Below, piece by piece: positions 15,327-22,525 of a DNA stretch of 24,341 nucleotides. The translations under genes and the position numbers were made by a program. How positions within the stretch are numbered: position 1 is the first letter of the stretch; every line of letters begins with the position of its first letter. The stretch comes from a virus: positions 1 to 24,341 of IMG/VR virus record IMGVR_UViG_3300019752_000020; one strand, written 5' to 3'. The notes under the pieces were generated by a model, which did no database searches, was not told the origin of the DNA, and saw only the letters and a program-made list of their open reading frames with translations.

Positions 15327-17023
15327 TAAATTATCCGAATGTTGACTTCAGGGTCGCCGTCTTCCGGCTCGTACATCGCCCGGCCTACGCCCATGATTGA
15401 CGTTACAATGCCGTCTATTTTGCTTTCCGGGCTTTCTTTGTCGGGGAAATAGTTTTCTTTCTTGTCGACCTTGTTGGTCGTGTTGCTGGCCATCCAGTTG
15501 AGGATCGGATCATCAGGATGGTGGAACCGGCCTGACATGATGGCGGCTTCCATTTCCTTCATCGCCAGCGTCATGTTCTGGACAGTGTTGCGGTATTCAA
15601 CCGTGGTCGCGCCGTCTTCGTCTTCAAACTGCTTGGCCATCTGCGCCGCCCGCCACGGGTCATACACCACTTCCAGCATGTTGAAGCCTTCCATGTCGGC
15701 GGTGCCTTCGTCTTTGATCAGGTTAAAGTCGATCTCGTAACCCGGCATGGCCATCAGGTGGCCAGAGGCAACCCAGCGCTGGTAGGCGTTCTGGTTGGCC
15801 TTTTCCTTGGTGTTGTTGATCGTCTCTTCTGGCAAGTAGAACTTTGGGAATGCGTAGTAATGCAGATGGCCGTTAATCTCACGCCGAAACAGCCGCATGG
15901 TGGCGCATATGTCGATCTTGGCCGCCAAGTCGATGATGAAATAGCCCTCATCATCGCGGAAATCTTCGATGTCGAGCGCTGGGTCACCACACTCCCGCCA
16001 CTTCACCATGTTCAACCATTGCGCCTTGGCACCGCACCAGATGTTCAAGTGCTTGGTCTTGAAGATGACTTGGCGGCTGGGGTTGTTGATGGCGTTGCGT
16101 TGCTGGCTGAGCAGGTAGTCCTCACCCACTGAGACGCCCATATTCGGGTTGGCCATGCGCAGCGCTTCGGGTTTTTGCCAGTCGTCCTCGTTGTCGATGG
16201 TGTAGATGATGGCGAACAGTTCATCATTTGGCACAGTGCCGTCGAGCATCTTCTGGGCTTCAAGGCGCTTGTCGTAGCAAGGCCCCGCGAGATTGGTGCC
16301 TGCCGTGGTTATGATGAATACCAGCGGGTTATCACGCGCGCCCATGCCGGTGACCATGGTTTCGTACAGGTCTGGCGTCTTGTGTTCGTGGTACTCATCG
16401 ACCAGGGCGCAGTGTGGTGATGATCCATCGCCGGGGTTGCCAACGATCGGTTCAAACCGGGAGCCGTCATCAGGCCGGTTCATGTTGCTGGCGTTGACCT
16501 CGATGCCAAATGCTTCCAGCAGTTCCGGCGTTTTGTTGACCATGATCTTTGCGGGACGGAAAACCTCCCATGCCTGCTTTTCTGTGGTCGCGCCGCAGTA
16601 CACTTCAGCACCGTATTCACCGTCGAGGGTGAACATGTAGTTGCCGGTACCGGCTGCCAGCACAGACTTGCCTTGTTTTCGTGGAACCTCGCCGTAGAAC
16701 TCCCGGAACCGGCGTGTATCGTCTTTCTTTCGCTTCCATCCGAACAACACGCAGAAAATGAACTTCTGCCATGACTCAAGCTGGATCAGCTCGCGCTTGC
16801 TGGCCCACTTGCCCTTTGTATGTGGCAAAAGCTGGACGAATAGACACACCGCTTCAGCAGCGATGCGGTCGAAGTAGTACGGATAATCCTTGGCTTTGGA
16901 TGCATTGAGATCGTCAAGATGACGCTGGCATGCTTTCTTAACCCATTTACAGGCAGGAATGCGGCCAGACACGACGTCTCGGGCGTACTTGTTCGCCGCG
17001 TTGACGTTGTTGAATCGTGCCAT
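15326..17023 (-). CDS. Terminase large subunit, HK97/P27 type
   Basis: The 565-residue protein has an N-terminal ATPase: the Walker A-like VPRKQGKS (113-120), a coupling segment near VYCGATTEKQAWEVF (141-155) and Walker B ALVDEYHEH (206-214) with the catalytic Glu. A C-terminal nuclease domain follows: YFIIDLAAKIDI (361-372) supplies two Asp for metal binding, and VVYDPWRAAQ carries another. It packages DNA into proheads and cuts at the packaging site. The gene begins 3 bases after the small subunit and ends on the portal start. Confidence 0.95.
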   Translation of the reverse strand: MARFNNVNAANKYARDVVSGRIPACKWVKKACQRHLDDLNASKAKDYPYYFDRIAAEAVCLFVQLLPHTKGKWASKRELIQLESWQKFIFCVLFGWKRKKDDTRRFREFYGEVPRKQGKSVLAAGTGNYMFTLDGEYGAEVYCGATTEKQAWEVFRPAKIMVNKTPELLEAFGIEVNASNMNRPDDGSRFEPIVGNPGDGSSPHCALVDEYHEHKTPDLYETMVTGMGARDNPLVFIITTAGTNLAGPCYDKRLEAQKMLDGTVPNDELFAIIYTIDNEDDWQKPEALRMANPNMGVSVGEDYLLSQQRNAINNPSRQVIFKTKHLNIWCGAKAQWLNMVKWRECGDPALDIEDFRDDEGYFIIDLAAKIDICATMRLFRREINGHLHYYAFPKFYLPEETINNTKEKANQNAYQRWVASGHLMAMPGYEIDFNLIKDEGTADMEGFNMLEVVYDPWRAAQMAKQFEDEDGATTVEYRNTVQNMTLAMKEMEAAIMSGRFHHPDDPILNWMASNTTNKVDKKENYFPDKESPESKIDGIVTSIMGVGRAMYEPEDGDPEVNIRII

Positions 17024-17026
17024 GCT

Positions 17027-17518
17027 TCATCGCTTTCCAGCCAAGAGTCTCGCCAGTTCGGCAAATTGATTGTTCTGATCTTTCTTTTTGGGTACTACCA
17101 GGCGCGTTCGGTTGGCCGGATCGAGACCAAGAACAGCCCCCAGCGACATCATTTGTCGCAATGCTTCGTTGGCAGCAGTGAGTGCTGGGTTTTTCTTTTC
17201 AACACCGGACTCGGAGATTATCGTCACACCTTCTGATTGAGCCTGACTTTTGGCTTCACGCCAAGTGGAGTACGCCATGCAGAAGGCTTCGAGATTCCAG
17301 AGATCGGTGACTTTCAGGACGCCGGTTTTGCAGAGTTCTGGGCAGTGGGTTTCCCAGCACTCGACGGCGAACGGGAATTCTTCCAGGTGCTCCGGAGGAT
17401 CGACGGCGACGATCTGGGTGAACTCAGGTTCATTGGTGTTCAGTGCTCGCTTGCCGGGATTGCCAGCGGCTTGCTTGGCGGCGGTCGGCTTCGGTTTTCT
17501 GCCTTTGCCTCCCGCCAT
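17027..17518 (-). CDS. Terminase small subunit, P27 family
   Basis: The 163-residue protein begins GGKGRKPKPTAAKQAAGNPGK, the basic start usual in P27 small terminases. It then has FAVECWETHCPELCKTGVLKVTDLWNLEAFCMAYSTW, the conserved W......L...GVL...D...L...C..Y..W block. PALTAANEALRQM and LGLDPANRTRL complete the family pattern. It recognises the packaging site and recruits the large subunit. The candidate cos region lies directly upstream. Confidence 0.93.
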   Translation of the reverse strand: MAGGKGRKPKPTAAKQAAGNPGKRALNTNEPEFTQIVAVDPPEHLEEFPFAVECWETHCPELCKTGVLKVTDLWNLEAFCMAYSTWREAKSQAQSEGVTIISESGVEKKNPALTAANEALRQMMSLGAVLGLDPANRTRLVVPKKKDQNNQFAELARLLAGKR

Positions 17519-17571
17519 GACTGATTCTCATTTATTCCGAAAAAAGTTTTAATTTCGCGGGTGTAGAAATT

Positions 17572-17628
17572 CGACTGAGGCCAACGGTCTCAGTCGGCAG
17601 GGCTGGAGAGATCTGACCCACCCCCCCC
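17572..17628. other. Candidate cos / terminase recognition region
   Basis: The gap of about 119 bases between the HNH and small-terminase genes holds two striking elements. The first is an inverted repeat, 17572-17579 (CGACTGAG) and 17589-17596 (CTCAGTCG). It extends through CC/GG inside to leave a 3-base loop, with one G-T wobble. The second is a C-rich tract at 17617-17628 (CCCA then eight C). HNH-TerS-TerL phages often have cos at this place and need the HNH protein for cos cutting. No T run follows the hairpin on either strand, so it is not a terminator. The cut position itself cannot be read from the sequence. Confidence 0.5.
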
Positions 17629-17637
17629 ATCCATGGA

Positions 17638-17994
17638 TCATCGACCGAATCCGCCATCCTCAGTGGCCGTCTTCCGATCGTGATGCTTCTTGCAGAGCGG
17701 CTGCCAGTTGTCCCGATCCCAGAACAGTTGCTTATCGCCCTTGTGCGGGATGATGTGGTCAACGATCGACGCCTCCATCACCACACCTTCAGCATGACAG
17801 TGAACGCATAGTGGATGCTTGCGCAAGAATGCCTCACGTGCCTTGCGCCACTTACTGGTATAACCACGCTCATGAGCTGTCTTGCGGCCTTCGTCGCTGC
17901 GTTTGGCAGCGGCCTTACGATGCTTATCACAGTATCGCTGACCGGCTGGAACCAACGTCCCACACCCGGCAGCAGCGCATGGTTTGAATCCCAC
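17638..17994 (-). CDS. HNH endonuclease of the packaging module
   Basis: This 118-residue basic protein has an N-terminal C-x4-C-x10-C-x2-H cluster (Cys6, Cys11, Cys22, His25), then CVHC (63-66). The HNH core is IVDHIIPHKGD (77-87), NWQPLCKKHHDRK (96-108), with Asp79/His80, Asn96 and His105 as expected. Phage HNH proteins coded beside the terminase bind the large subunit and are required for cos cleavage. The start is GTG at 17994, directly after the stop of the upstream membrane-protein gene. It lacks a clear ribosome site, which suggests coupling. Confidence 0.9.
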   Translation of the reverse strand: MGFKPCAAAGCGTLVPAGQRYCDKHRKAAAKRSDEGRKTAHERGYTSKWRKAREAFLRKHPLCVHCHAEGVVMEASIVDHIIPHKGDKQLFWDRDNWQPLCKKHHDRKTATEDGGFGR

Positions 17995-18270
17995 TTACTG
18001 TTTGACCCGTTTCGAGACCACACCAGCAATGGGCTCAAGAAGATAACGGTATAGTTTCCCGTACATCAGGTTGTCCGCTGGCGTCGGCGTCAGGTTAACA
18101 ACAACCAGGGCCACGAAATGCAGCACAACCGCGCCCAATACCGACCACTCCACCCAACCAAACGAACCAGCGTGAGTAACCAGATACCCGATGATTGTGA
18201 TGACCAACTCAGAATCTGCATACGCGCAGCCACTAAAGGCAATGCACGACAAAAGCATCATCAAACGCAT
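17995..18270 (-). CDS. Small membrane protein of the lysis cassette (holin candidate)
   Basis: The protein has 91 residues from the ATG at 18270, which has GGGGA 7 bases upstream and starts just after the endolysin stop. A hydrophobic N-terminus ending in SGCAYA could be a signal peptide, or less likely a lipobox. A second hydrophobic segment (WSVLGAVVLHFVALVVVNLT, about residues 43-62) is followed by TPTPADN and a helix ending in basic residues. Two membrane segments beside an endolysin suggest a holin. The upstream in-frame TTG at 18291 would overlap the endolysin gene and is less likely. Confidence 0.65.
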   Translation of the reverse strand: MRLMMLLSCIAFSGCAYADSELVITIIGYLVTHAGSFGWVEWSVLGAVVLHFVALVVVNLTPTPADNLMYGKLYRYLLEPIAGVVSKRVKQ

Positions 18271-18271
18271 A

Positions 18272-18748
18272 TCAATTCCCCAAGTAACCAATCACAGTAG
18301 AGCGCCCAGAGTCAGGGCGCGGATGAATTGTTTTGTATGCCCAGCTTCTGCGCTCCCAGATCACCCGGTCACCCGGTCTTGTGTCCAAGTGCATCATCCA
18401 GCGCTGCTTGCCATGCAACTGGGTGTCGTAGTACAAGCCGATACCAGTGAACCCACACTCGACAGCCGTGACCAGCGCATGAAATGGCGAGCAATCCACA
18501 AACACATCACCCGCATCAGACAACCGCACCGGCTGATCAGCAGGGCCAACGAAATGGCGACTTGTCTTGCGCCCATCGTGGCGAAACCAGCCGCCAGGCA
18601 GCGGGCTTGGAATCACAGCGCAGCCCAGCGCCTCGCGGAATAGATTCAGTTTCATCATGAACGCCGGATCGCAGTACTCAGCAACACCAGCAGGAAACTC
18701 ACTCTCGCTGAAATAATCCAGTTCGTTGAAATTAATCACGGGCACCAT
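18272..18748 (-). CDS. M15-type peptidase endolysin (putative)
   Basis: The 158-residue soluble protein matches the zinc D-Ala-D-Ala/L-Ala-D-Glu carboxypeptidase fold (M15). KTSRHFVG (61-68) gives His65, LSDAGDVFVD (76-85) gives Asp81, and WMMHLDTR (117-124) gives His120, as the three zinc ligands. GFTGIGLYYD (99-108) is the usual strand before the last motif. The first block is spread more widely than in the usual SxHxxGxAxD. It would cut peptidoglycan peptides at lysis. The ATG at 18748 abuts its GAGGG ribosome site; a GTG at 18739 is better spaced. It overlaps the upstream membrane-protein gene by 17 bases and is flanked by membrane-protein genes on both sides. Confidence 0.75.
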   Translation of the reverse strand: MVPVINFNELDYFSESEFPAGVAEYCDPAFMMKLNLFREALGCAVIPSPLPGGWFRHDGRKTSRHFVGPADQPVRLSDAGDVFVDCSPFHALVTAVECGFTGIGLYYDTQLHGKQRWMMHLDTRPGDRVIWERRSWAYKTIHPRPDSGRSTVIGYLGN

Positions 18749-18992
18749 CCCTCTGCAGTCGCGCCATGTCGATCTTCAGCGCATTGACATCACGTTCCAG
18801 CGTCTGAATACGGCTATCCATTCGCTGCTCCAGCCGATCCAGACGAACCACCAGCGCTGCCACACCATCCGCCGTTTGAGCAACGGTGACATACGTCGCC
18901 ATAACACCAACCACCAGCGCCACGAGCAATACAGACGCTGACTGCTCGAAAATCGCCAACCAACGAATACCAGGAGAATCAGAATTAGCCAT
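18732..18992 (-). CDS. Membrane/coiled-coil protein of the lysis cassette
   Basis: From the ATG at 18992 the protein has 86 residues. Residues 22-42 (SVLLVALVVGVMATYVTVAQ region) form one membrane segment, and residues 45-85 form a heptad-rich helix (LDRLEQRMDSRIQTLERDVN). An N-in membrane anchor with a coiled coil resembles the inner-membrane spanin Rz or a holin helper such as XhlA, but it is shorter than Rz. The frame is open upstream, but a terminator hairpin lies in that part, so the later ATG is preferred. No good ribosome site is visible. Confidence 0.6.
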   Translation of the reverse strand: MANSDSPGIRWLAIFEQSASVLLVALVVGVMATYVTVAQTADGVAALVVRLDRLEQRMDSRIQTLERDVNALKIDMARLQRDGARD

Positions 18993-19013
18993 AAAGAAGC
19001 CGGGAGTCAGAAA

Positions 19014-19042
19014 CGAAAAAGCCCCGCAAGAAGCGAGGCTTT
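19014..19042 (-). terminator. Intrinsic terminator after the GIY-YIG gene
   Basis: The arms 19018-19027 and 19033-19042 pair as AAAGCC and CGC with GCG and GGCTTT, with one internal mismatch and a 5-base loop. On the minus strand the 3' arm ends in a run of five T. It lies about 100 bases after the stop of the GIY-YIG gene and before the lysis genes, so it would end transcripts of that gene. Bases 19043-19143 are AT-rich and hold no gene. Confidence 0.75.
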
Positions 19043-19143
19043 GAAAGAAATAGTGCTTTAAACGCAAAAACGACAAGATAGAGAAATGATACCTAAAACC
19101 TCGACAAAGGCAAGATCAATCACAAAAACAAGAAACAAAATCC

Positions 19144-19719
19144 TTAACTCCAACAATCGCAGTCTGCACCACACCCACCCTGCTGATAGCAATCAGGATC
19201 AACCGGCTGTTCTGGATCACCTGCTACATATCTAGGGTCGCCTTGCTTCCAATGCTGAAAAACAACGTAACCACGAATGGGGCAATGGTGACAATACATT
19301 TCGTAAGTAAAATTTTGCTCAAGAATGAATTCCACGCAGGCTTGCATTTCTTCAGGGGAACAACAAAACCACTCAGATGGATACCCCGTATGCTTGTGCA
19401 TAATCCTTTGATACTGAGAGCTTAATTGCTTGATCAAAAACCTTTCAATCTCAGCTAATCTTTTGGCACTCACACCTTCTTTAACTTTAAATGCAATGTG
19501 CAACAAATAGTCTGGATTTTGTGTCCCTGTTGCTCGCGAAGCAAGACTCCGACTCGTCAAACCAATTTTGGCCGTAGTAGGTTTTTCAGAATCGCCGCCA
19601 ATATATATCCAATTTTCGTCAGAATTTTGCTGTCTCAACCTATCCCATTCAGCAAACTGTATTTTGTAGTCATCAAAACTTTTTAATTCAAACTCTTCTT
19701 CCCAGTTTTTGTTAATCAT
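19144..19719 (-). CDS. GIY-YIG superfamily nuclease (T5orf172-like), moron candidate
   Basis: The 191-residue protein has NWIYIGG (36-42), AKIGLTSRSLASRATG (50-65), NPDYLL (68-73), a Glu in LAEIERFL (89-96) and SEWF (115-118). This order (YI, KIGxT...R, TxNP, E, GEWF-like) is the T5orf172/MUG113 branch of GIY-YIG nucleases. The C-terminus adds a Cys/His-rich tail (YCHHCP and CGADCDCW), which may bind zinc. The DNA is clearly AT-richer than its neighbours. GGG lies 6 bases before the ATG. With a possible promoter upstream and a terminator downstream it looks like an independently expressed acquired gene. The function might be in defence or host takeover, but nothing here decides that. Confidence 0.7.
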   Translation of the reverse strand: MINKNWEEEFELKSFDDYKIQFAEWDRLRQQNSDENWIYIGGDSEKPTTAKIGLTSRSLASRATGTQNPDYLLHIAFKVKEGVSAKRLAEIERFLIKQLSSQYQRIMHKHTGYPSEWFCCSPEEMQACVEFILEQNFTYEMYCHHCPIRGYVVFQHWKQGDPRYVAGDPEQPVDPDCYQQGGCGADCDCWS

Positions 19720-19909
19720 TAATCCCTACCAACCCCGTTAAAGTCGCACGCAGGGCAAAATTGTAGCATCGGCTATACAGAAACTTGTAGCGGCCAACCA
19801 TCAATCTCCCATATACCGCCCTTCCCCGTACCCAGCCTCCCTGGGCACTGGCTTTGGCCAGCGCTTCCCGGTCGAACCAGGCACTAACATCACGCCGCAG
19901 TTTCACCAC
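19712..19909 (-). CDS. Doubtful small ORF of 65 residues
   Basis: A frame from GTG at 19909 (AGGTC about 10 bases upstream) runs through the gap between the 203-residue gene and the GIY-YIG gene and overlaps both. It codes a basic peptide (VVKLRRDVSAWFDREALAKA, then GRAVYGRL and YKFLYSRCYNFAL) with 11 Arg or Lys in 65 residues. The same frame stays open to 19996. I do not recognise it. The overlaps at both ends are like those of real genes here, but composition gives no clear support. If not coding, the 170-base gap would be regulatory. Confidence 0.35.
   Translation of the reverse strand: MVKLRRDVSAWFDREALAKASAQGGWVRGRAVYGRLMVGRYKFLYSRCYNFALRATLTGLVGIND
19760..19768 (-). promoter_or_regulatory. 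Possible extended -10 promoter for the GIY-YIG gene
   Basis: On the minus strand TGCTACAAT fits an extended -10 element (TGn followed by TACAAT), about 40 bases before the ATG at 19719. There is no good -35 hexamer at the normal spacing, which is tolerated with a TGn extension. The match alone is weak; it gains weight from the base-composition shift and the downstream terminator. Confidence 0.35.
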
Positions 19910-20489
19910 GATACGACCTGACCTCAGACAACGCCGCAGCGACCGGCCCCAATGCCACAGCGTCCAGTGCATCACACGCCAGATCCACACACTCAATCAA
20001 CGCGCTATACTCTCGGTTAAACTGGTTCGTATTGATACCCACCTGCCCAGCACTGATTCGGCGCACCGCCTGATCCCAGTGTGCTGGCTTCCGGAACTTG
20101 CGAGCACCACTGACCGACAGAGCGCGGTAATTATCCATCGCCGCGAACATCACCAGTTCAGCGCGAATCACACCAGCAGGCCGTAACGACTCACACCAGC
20201 CCGCCAGATCGGTACGTGCCGCCACAGCCTCAATGGCCCGGCGCTGATTGCTGGACAGACTGGCAACAGTAGCTGGCCCATACGCCCACAACAGCCAACC
20301 GGTGTACTCATCATCCTGATTCTCAACCGCCGCGATGATTTTCGCCGCCTCATACACGCAAGCAATGCGGCCTGCCGTGTTGGTGGCACGCGCTCCACCA
20401 GACACTCCAGACATTGACGAACCACCAGGAGAACCAATGCTGTACGCCTGACAGATTGCCGTTCTTGCCGATTTCAGCGCTGTAATCAT
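19890..20489 (-). CDS. Unknown protein at the late-regulator position
   Basis: From the ATG at 20489, which has GGGAG 6 bases upstream, the product has 199 residues. An ATG at 20501 in the same frame overlaps the resolvase stop (TAATG) and is the alternative. The protein is Ala-rich and mostly helical, with a Gly/Ser-rich segment (GSPGGSSMSGVSGGA) near the start and helices such as YEAAKIIAAVENQDDEY and QRRAIEAVAART. No zinc cluster like that of lambda Q and no clear HTH is seen. It follows a resolvase gene and precedes the moron and lysis genes, the position where lambdoid phages code antiterminator Q. That is context only. Confidence 0.7.
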   Translation of the reverse strand: MITALKSARTAICQAYSIGSPGGSSMSGVSGGARATNTAGRIACVYEAAKIIAAVENQDDEYTGWLLWAYGPATVASLSSNQRRAIEAVAARTDLAGWCESLRPAGVIRAELVMFAAMDNYRALSVSGARKFRKPAHWDQAVRRISAGQVGINTNQFNREYSALIECVDLACDALDAVALGPVAAALSEVRSYRGETAA

Positions 20490-20500
20490 ATCCACTCCCA

Positions 20501-20995
20501 TTATTTCCGCCCTACTCCAAACAACGCCAGCAACGCGGCGTCGCGCTTGTCTTCGTTGCTACTGCCTGCCCAGCCGGTAACCCGGTTGAAATACACCCGG
20601 TCGGCCTTGGCCTTCTTGATCGGCCCACGCAGTGGCTTAACTTGCACCACGTCGGCACCCATACTCTCCAAACACTCCACCAGCACCCGTGCAACGCCTT
20701 TCACCTGCCCGACGTTCTGAGCAATGCGCGCATGTTGGCGGCCATTGGTGCCAGATCGGTGATACGTCGTCGCATCCGCCTCCACGTCCTCAACCACGAA
20801 CAACGCGCCAACGAACACCTTACCGACAGCCCAGTCCAAAAGATCAGGAAACGAGAGTGCTTTCATGTCCATCACTTTGCCATCGTAAACCTCAGCAACA
20901 CCCGACTTCACCAGGTCGGGATCAATCCCCACCACCAGCCGTCCGGACACCACCACCGGCTTGGGTAAACGCTGCTCAATCTTTTTTGCTGGCAT
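20501..20995 (-). CDS. RuvC-like Holliday junction resolvase (phage type)
   Basis: The 164-residue protein has an RNase H-like fold with RuvC acidic residues in order: VVGIDPDLVKSGVA (21-34, Asp25), FVVEDVE (66-72, Glu69) and EDKRDAALLAL (148-158, Asp152). The GSSNEDKRDAA block is the C-terminal RuvC signature. Such phage enzymes resolve branched DNA before packaging, in place of RusA or Rap. The gene overlaps the upstream membrane-protein gene by 20 bases. Confidence 0.85.
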   Translation of the reverse strand: MPAKKIEQRLPKPVVVSGRLVVGIDPDLVKSGVAEVYDGKVMDMKALSFPDLLDWAVGKVFVGALFVVEDVEADATTYHRSGTNGRQHARIAQNVGQVKGVARVLVECLESMGADVVQVKPLRGPIKKAKADRVYFNRVTGWAGSSNEDKRDAALLALFGVGRK

Positions 20996-21239
20996 TGTCT
21001 GCTTCCTTTTGCAATTTCATGATTGCCTTTAAAGCCGCATCGCTGGGGGTTTTTGCCCAAACCCGAACCCGCCTTTTTATCCATCCGTCCTCATCTTTGA
21101 CGAGCACCTGAAAAAACCTCCCACCAAAAAACAGCAGCGATAGAAAATCTAAAAATCGCAGTGAAAGCCAGCCGGTGAGTAAAAACGTCGCCAGGTAACC
21201 CACCATCAACATCAAGCCATTCAATTCGGTATCAGTCAT
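20976..21239 (-). CDS. Small membrane-anchored protein, unknown
   Basis: From the ATG at 21239 the protein has 87 residues, with a hydrophobic region of about 40 residues (LMLMVGYLATFLLTGWLSLR then FLSLLFFGG), followed by a charged domain (VKDEDGWIKRRVRVWAKTP) and a Lys-rich end. An AGGTGAG ribosome site overlapping the SSB stop supports this start over the GTG nine bases earlier. It sits between SSB and the resolvase. The charged half resembles small phage proteins with an aromatic/Arg-rich strand pair, but I assign no function. Confidence 0.7.
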   Translation of the reverse strand: MTDTELNGLMLMVGYLATFLLTGWLSLRFLDFLSLLFFGGRFFQVLVKDEDGWIKRRVRVWAKTPSDAALKAIMKLQKEADNASKKD

Positions 21240-21248
21240 AGCACTCAC

Positions 21249-21776
21249 CTAAAACGGAATATCATCAAAATCACCCATCGGGTTGGATGGTGCTGGAGCA
21301 CCGTCAGCGGTGCGAGCTGAACCTTGCTGGTACGCACCCTGCTGCTGATTCGCGGGTGGCGGCGGTGGCAGGTTGCTCGGCTGTTGAGCTGGCTGCTGTG
21401 AATAGACCGGCGCTGGTGGCTGGTGGCCCTGAACAGCCTGGTTGCGACCGTCCAGCATCACCATGTCATTGGCGATGATCTCGGTGGTATAGCGCTTGAT
21501 GCCGTCTTTCTCCCACTCACGGGTACGCAGCTTGCCCTCGAAGTAGACGCGCGCGCCCTTTTTCAGGTACTGCTGAACGATCTCTGCCAGCTTCCCGTAC
21601 ACTGTGACGCGGTGCCACTCGGTCTGCTCCACCTTTTGGCCGGTCTGGCGGTCGTTGTAGCTCTCGTCAGTGGCCAGTGACAAGTTGGCAACCACGTTGC
21701 TGTTCGGCATCAGGCGGATTTCAGGATCACGACCCAGCGTGCCAATCAGGGTCACCTTGTTGACTGAGCGGCCCAT
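21249..21776 (-). CDS. ssb: Single-stranded DNA-binding protein
   Basis: The 175-residue protein has the full bacterial SSB OB fold: [17 protein letters not shown] (5-21), [10 protein letters not shown] (31-40), [22 protein letters not shown] (53-74) and [16 protein letters not shown] (77-92). A Pro/Gln/Gly-rich linker follows, and the acidic tip DFDDIPF at the end is the docking peptide for repair and replication partners. It protects ssDNA during phage replication or recombination. The start overlaps the DUF3310 stop by one base. Confidence 0.97.
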   Translation of the reverse strand: MGRSVNKVTLIGTLGRDPEIRLMPNSNVVANLSLATDESYNDRQTGQKVEQTEWHRVTVYGKLAEIVQQYLKKGARVYFEGKLRTREWEKDGIKRYTTEIIANDMVMLDGRNQAVQGHQPPAPVYSQQPAQQPSNLPPPPPANQQQGAYQQGSARTADGAPAPSNPMGDFDDIPF

Positions 21777-22267
21777 CAGTAATGTTCCTCAGAGTCGCCT
21801 GCAGTAGTTATTGCGCGCTGATCCTTTGCAATTGGCACGCTGGCAATTCGTTTCTTGATCTCACGATCGATATACCAACGGGCCTTTTCCAAATCTTCAA
21901 CCGCGTTGTCTTTCAGATCGGCGCGCCAGATGTACTTGATGGCGTTGCCCAAGCTGAAGCCCATGTGCTCGGTAATCTGAATACACTCAATACCGCTTGG
22001 GTGGCTGGTGTAATGCGGGGGATTATTAACCGGATCAACACGGCCCATATTCGGACGCCAAAGGCTATTGGAATCGGGATTTTCCATAGTGTCTGCTTGC
22101 AAAGAAGCCGAAACCAATGTTTCAAGATGTTCGATGGCCATACCCAATGGACTGCCAGAAATCGGGCCAAGGGCGGCGTTAGCCGCTGAATGAACATCGC
22201 TAATCGCCTTGTCCAAGTGGATAACAGGCTTTGCCATGCCGCCGTTATCGTGGCTGTCACTGCTCAT
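21776..22267 (-). CDS. DUF3310 family protein
   Basis: The 163-residue protein carries the DUF3310 pattern in its second half: [37 protein letters not shown] (about 80-116) followed by [13 protein letters not shown]. These phage proteins are common beside ssb and nucleotide-metabolism genes and have been linked to a SaV-type nucleotide kinase fold, but their role is uncertain. The first 75 residues are extra compared with short family members; an internal Met at residue 11 is another possible start. The ATG overlaps the upstream stop (ATGA). Confidence 0.8.
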   Translation of the reverse strand: MSSDSHDNGGMAKPVIHLDKAISDVHSAANAALGPISGSPLGMAIEHLETLVSASLQADTMENPDSNSLWRPNMGRVDPVNNPPHYTSHPSGIECIQITEHMGFSLGNAIKYIWRADLKDNAVEDLEKARWYIDREIKKRIASVPIAKDQRAITTAGDSEEHY

Positions 22268-22506
22268 GCCGACACCCCATGAGGACGACGAAACGCCCGA
22301 TGTTCGCCGTTCTGGCGGATGGTGTGGGCCATACGTCGAGCCATGGCCTTGGCCTTGTACTCGCTGTGGATCACCTCACCACCCGGAGCAATCCAGCAGA
22401 CAGAGCGCTCGCTGCCGCCTTCCGGGTTGTGTGTTGCAATCAGGAGAGCCGGATGCTCGTTGATGTTTTTGCGTGCCGGTGATGGCGGTGTGGTTTTGCA
22501 ATGCAT
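22264..22506 (-). CDS. Small unknown protein
   Basis: I use the ATG at 22506, which has AAGGGG 8 bases upstream; an ATG at 22512 is only 2 bases from that site. The 80-residue basic product has a strand-like centre (ALLIATHNPEGGSERSVCWI) and a helix (KAKAMARRMAHTIRQNG). It overlaps DUF3310 by ATGA and follows the replication gene, so it belongs to the replication operon. No family is recognised. Confidence 0.7.
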   Translation of the reverse strand: MHCKTTPPSPARKNINEHPALLIATHNPEGGSERSVCWIAPGGEVIHSEYKAKAMARRMAHTIRQNGEHRAFRRPHGVSA

Positions 22507-22525
22507 GATCATGTCCCCTTGTTGA

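Noticed and set aside
17572-17596. Reading the hairpin before the small terminase gene as a transcription terminator
   Set aside because: No T run follows the 3' arm on either strand, and an A-C mismatch weakens it on the minus strand.
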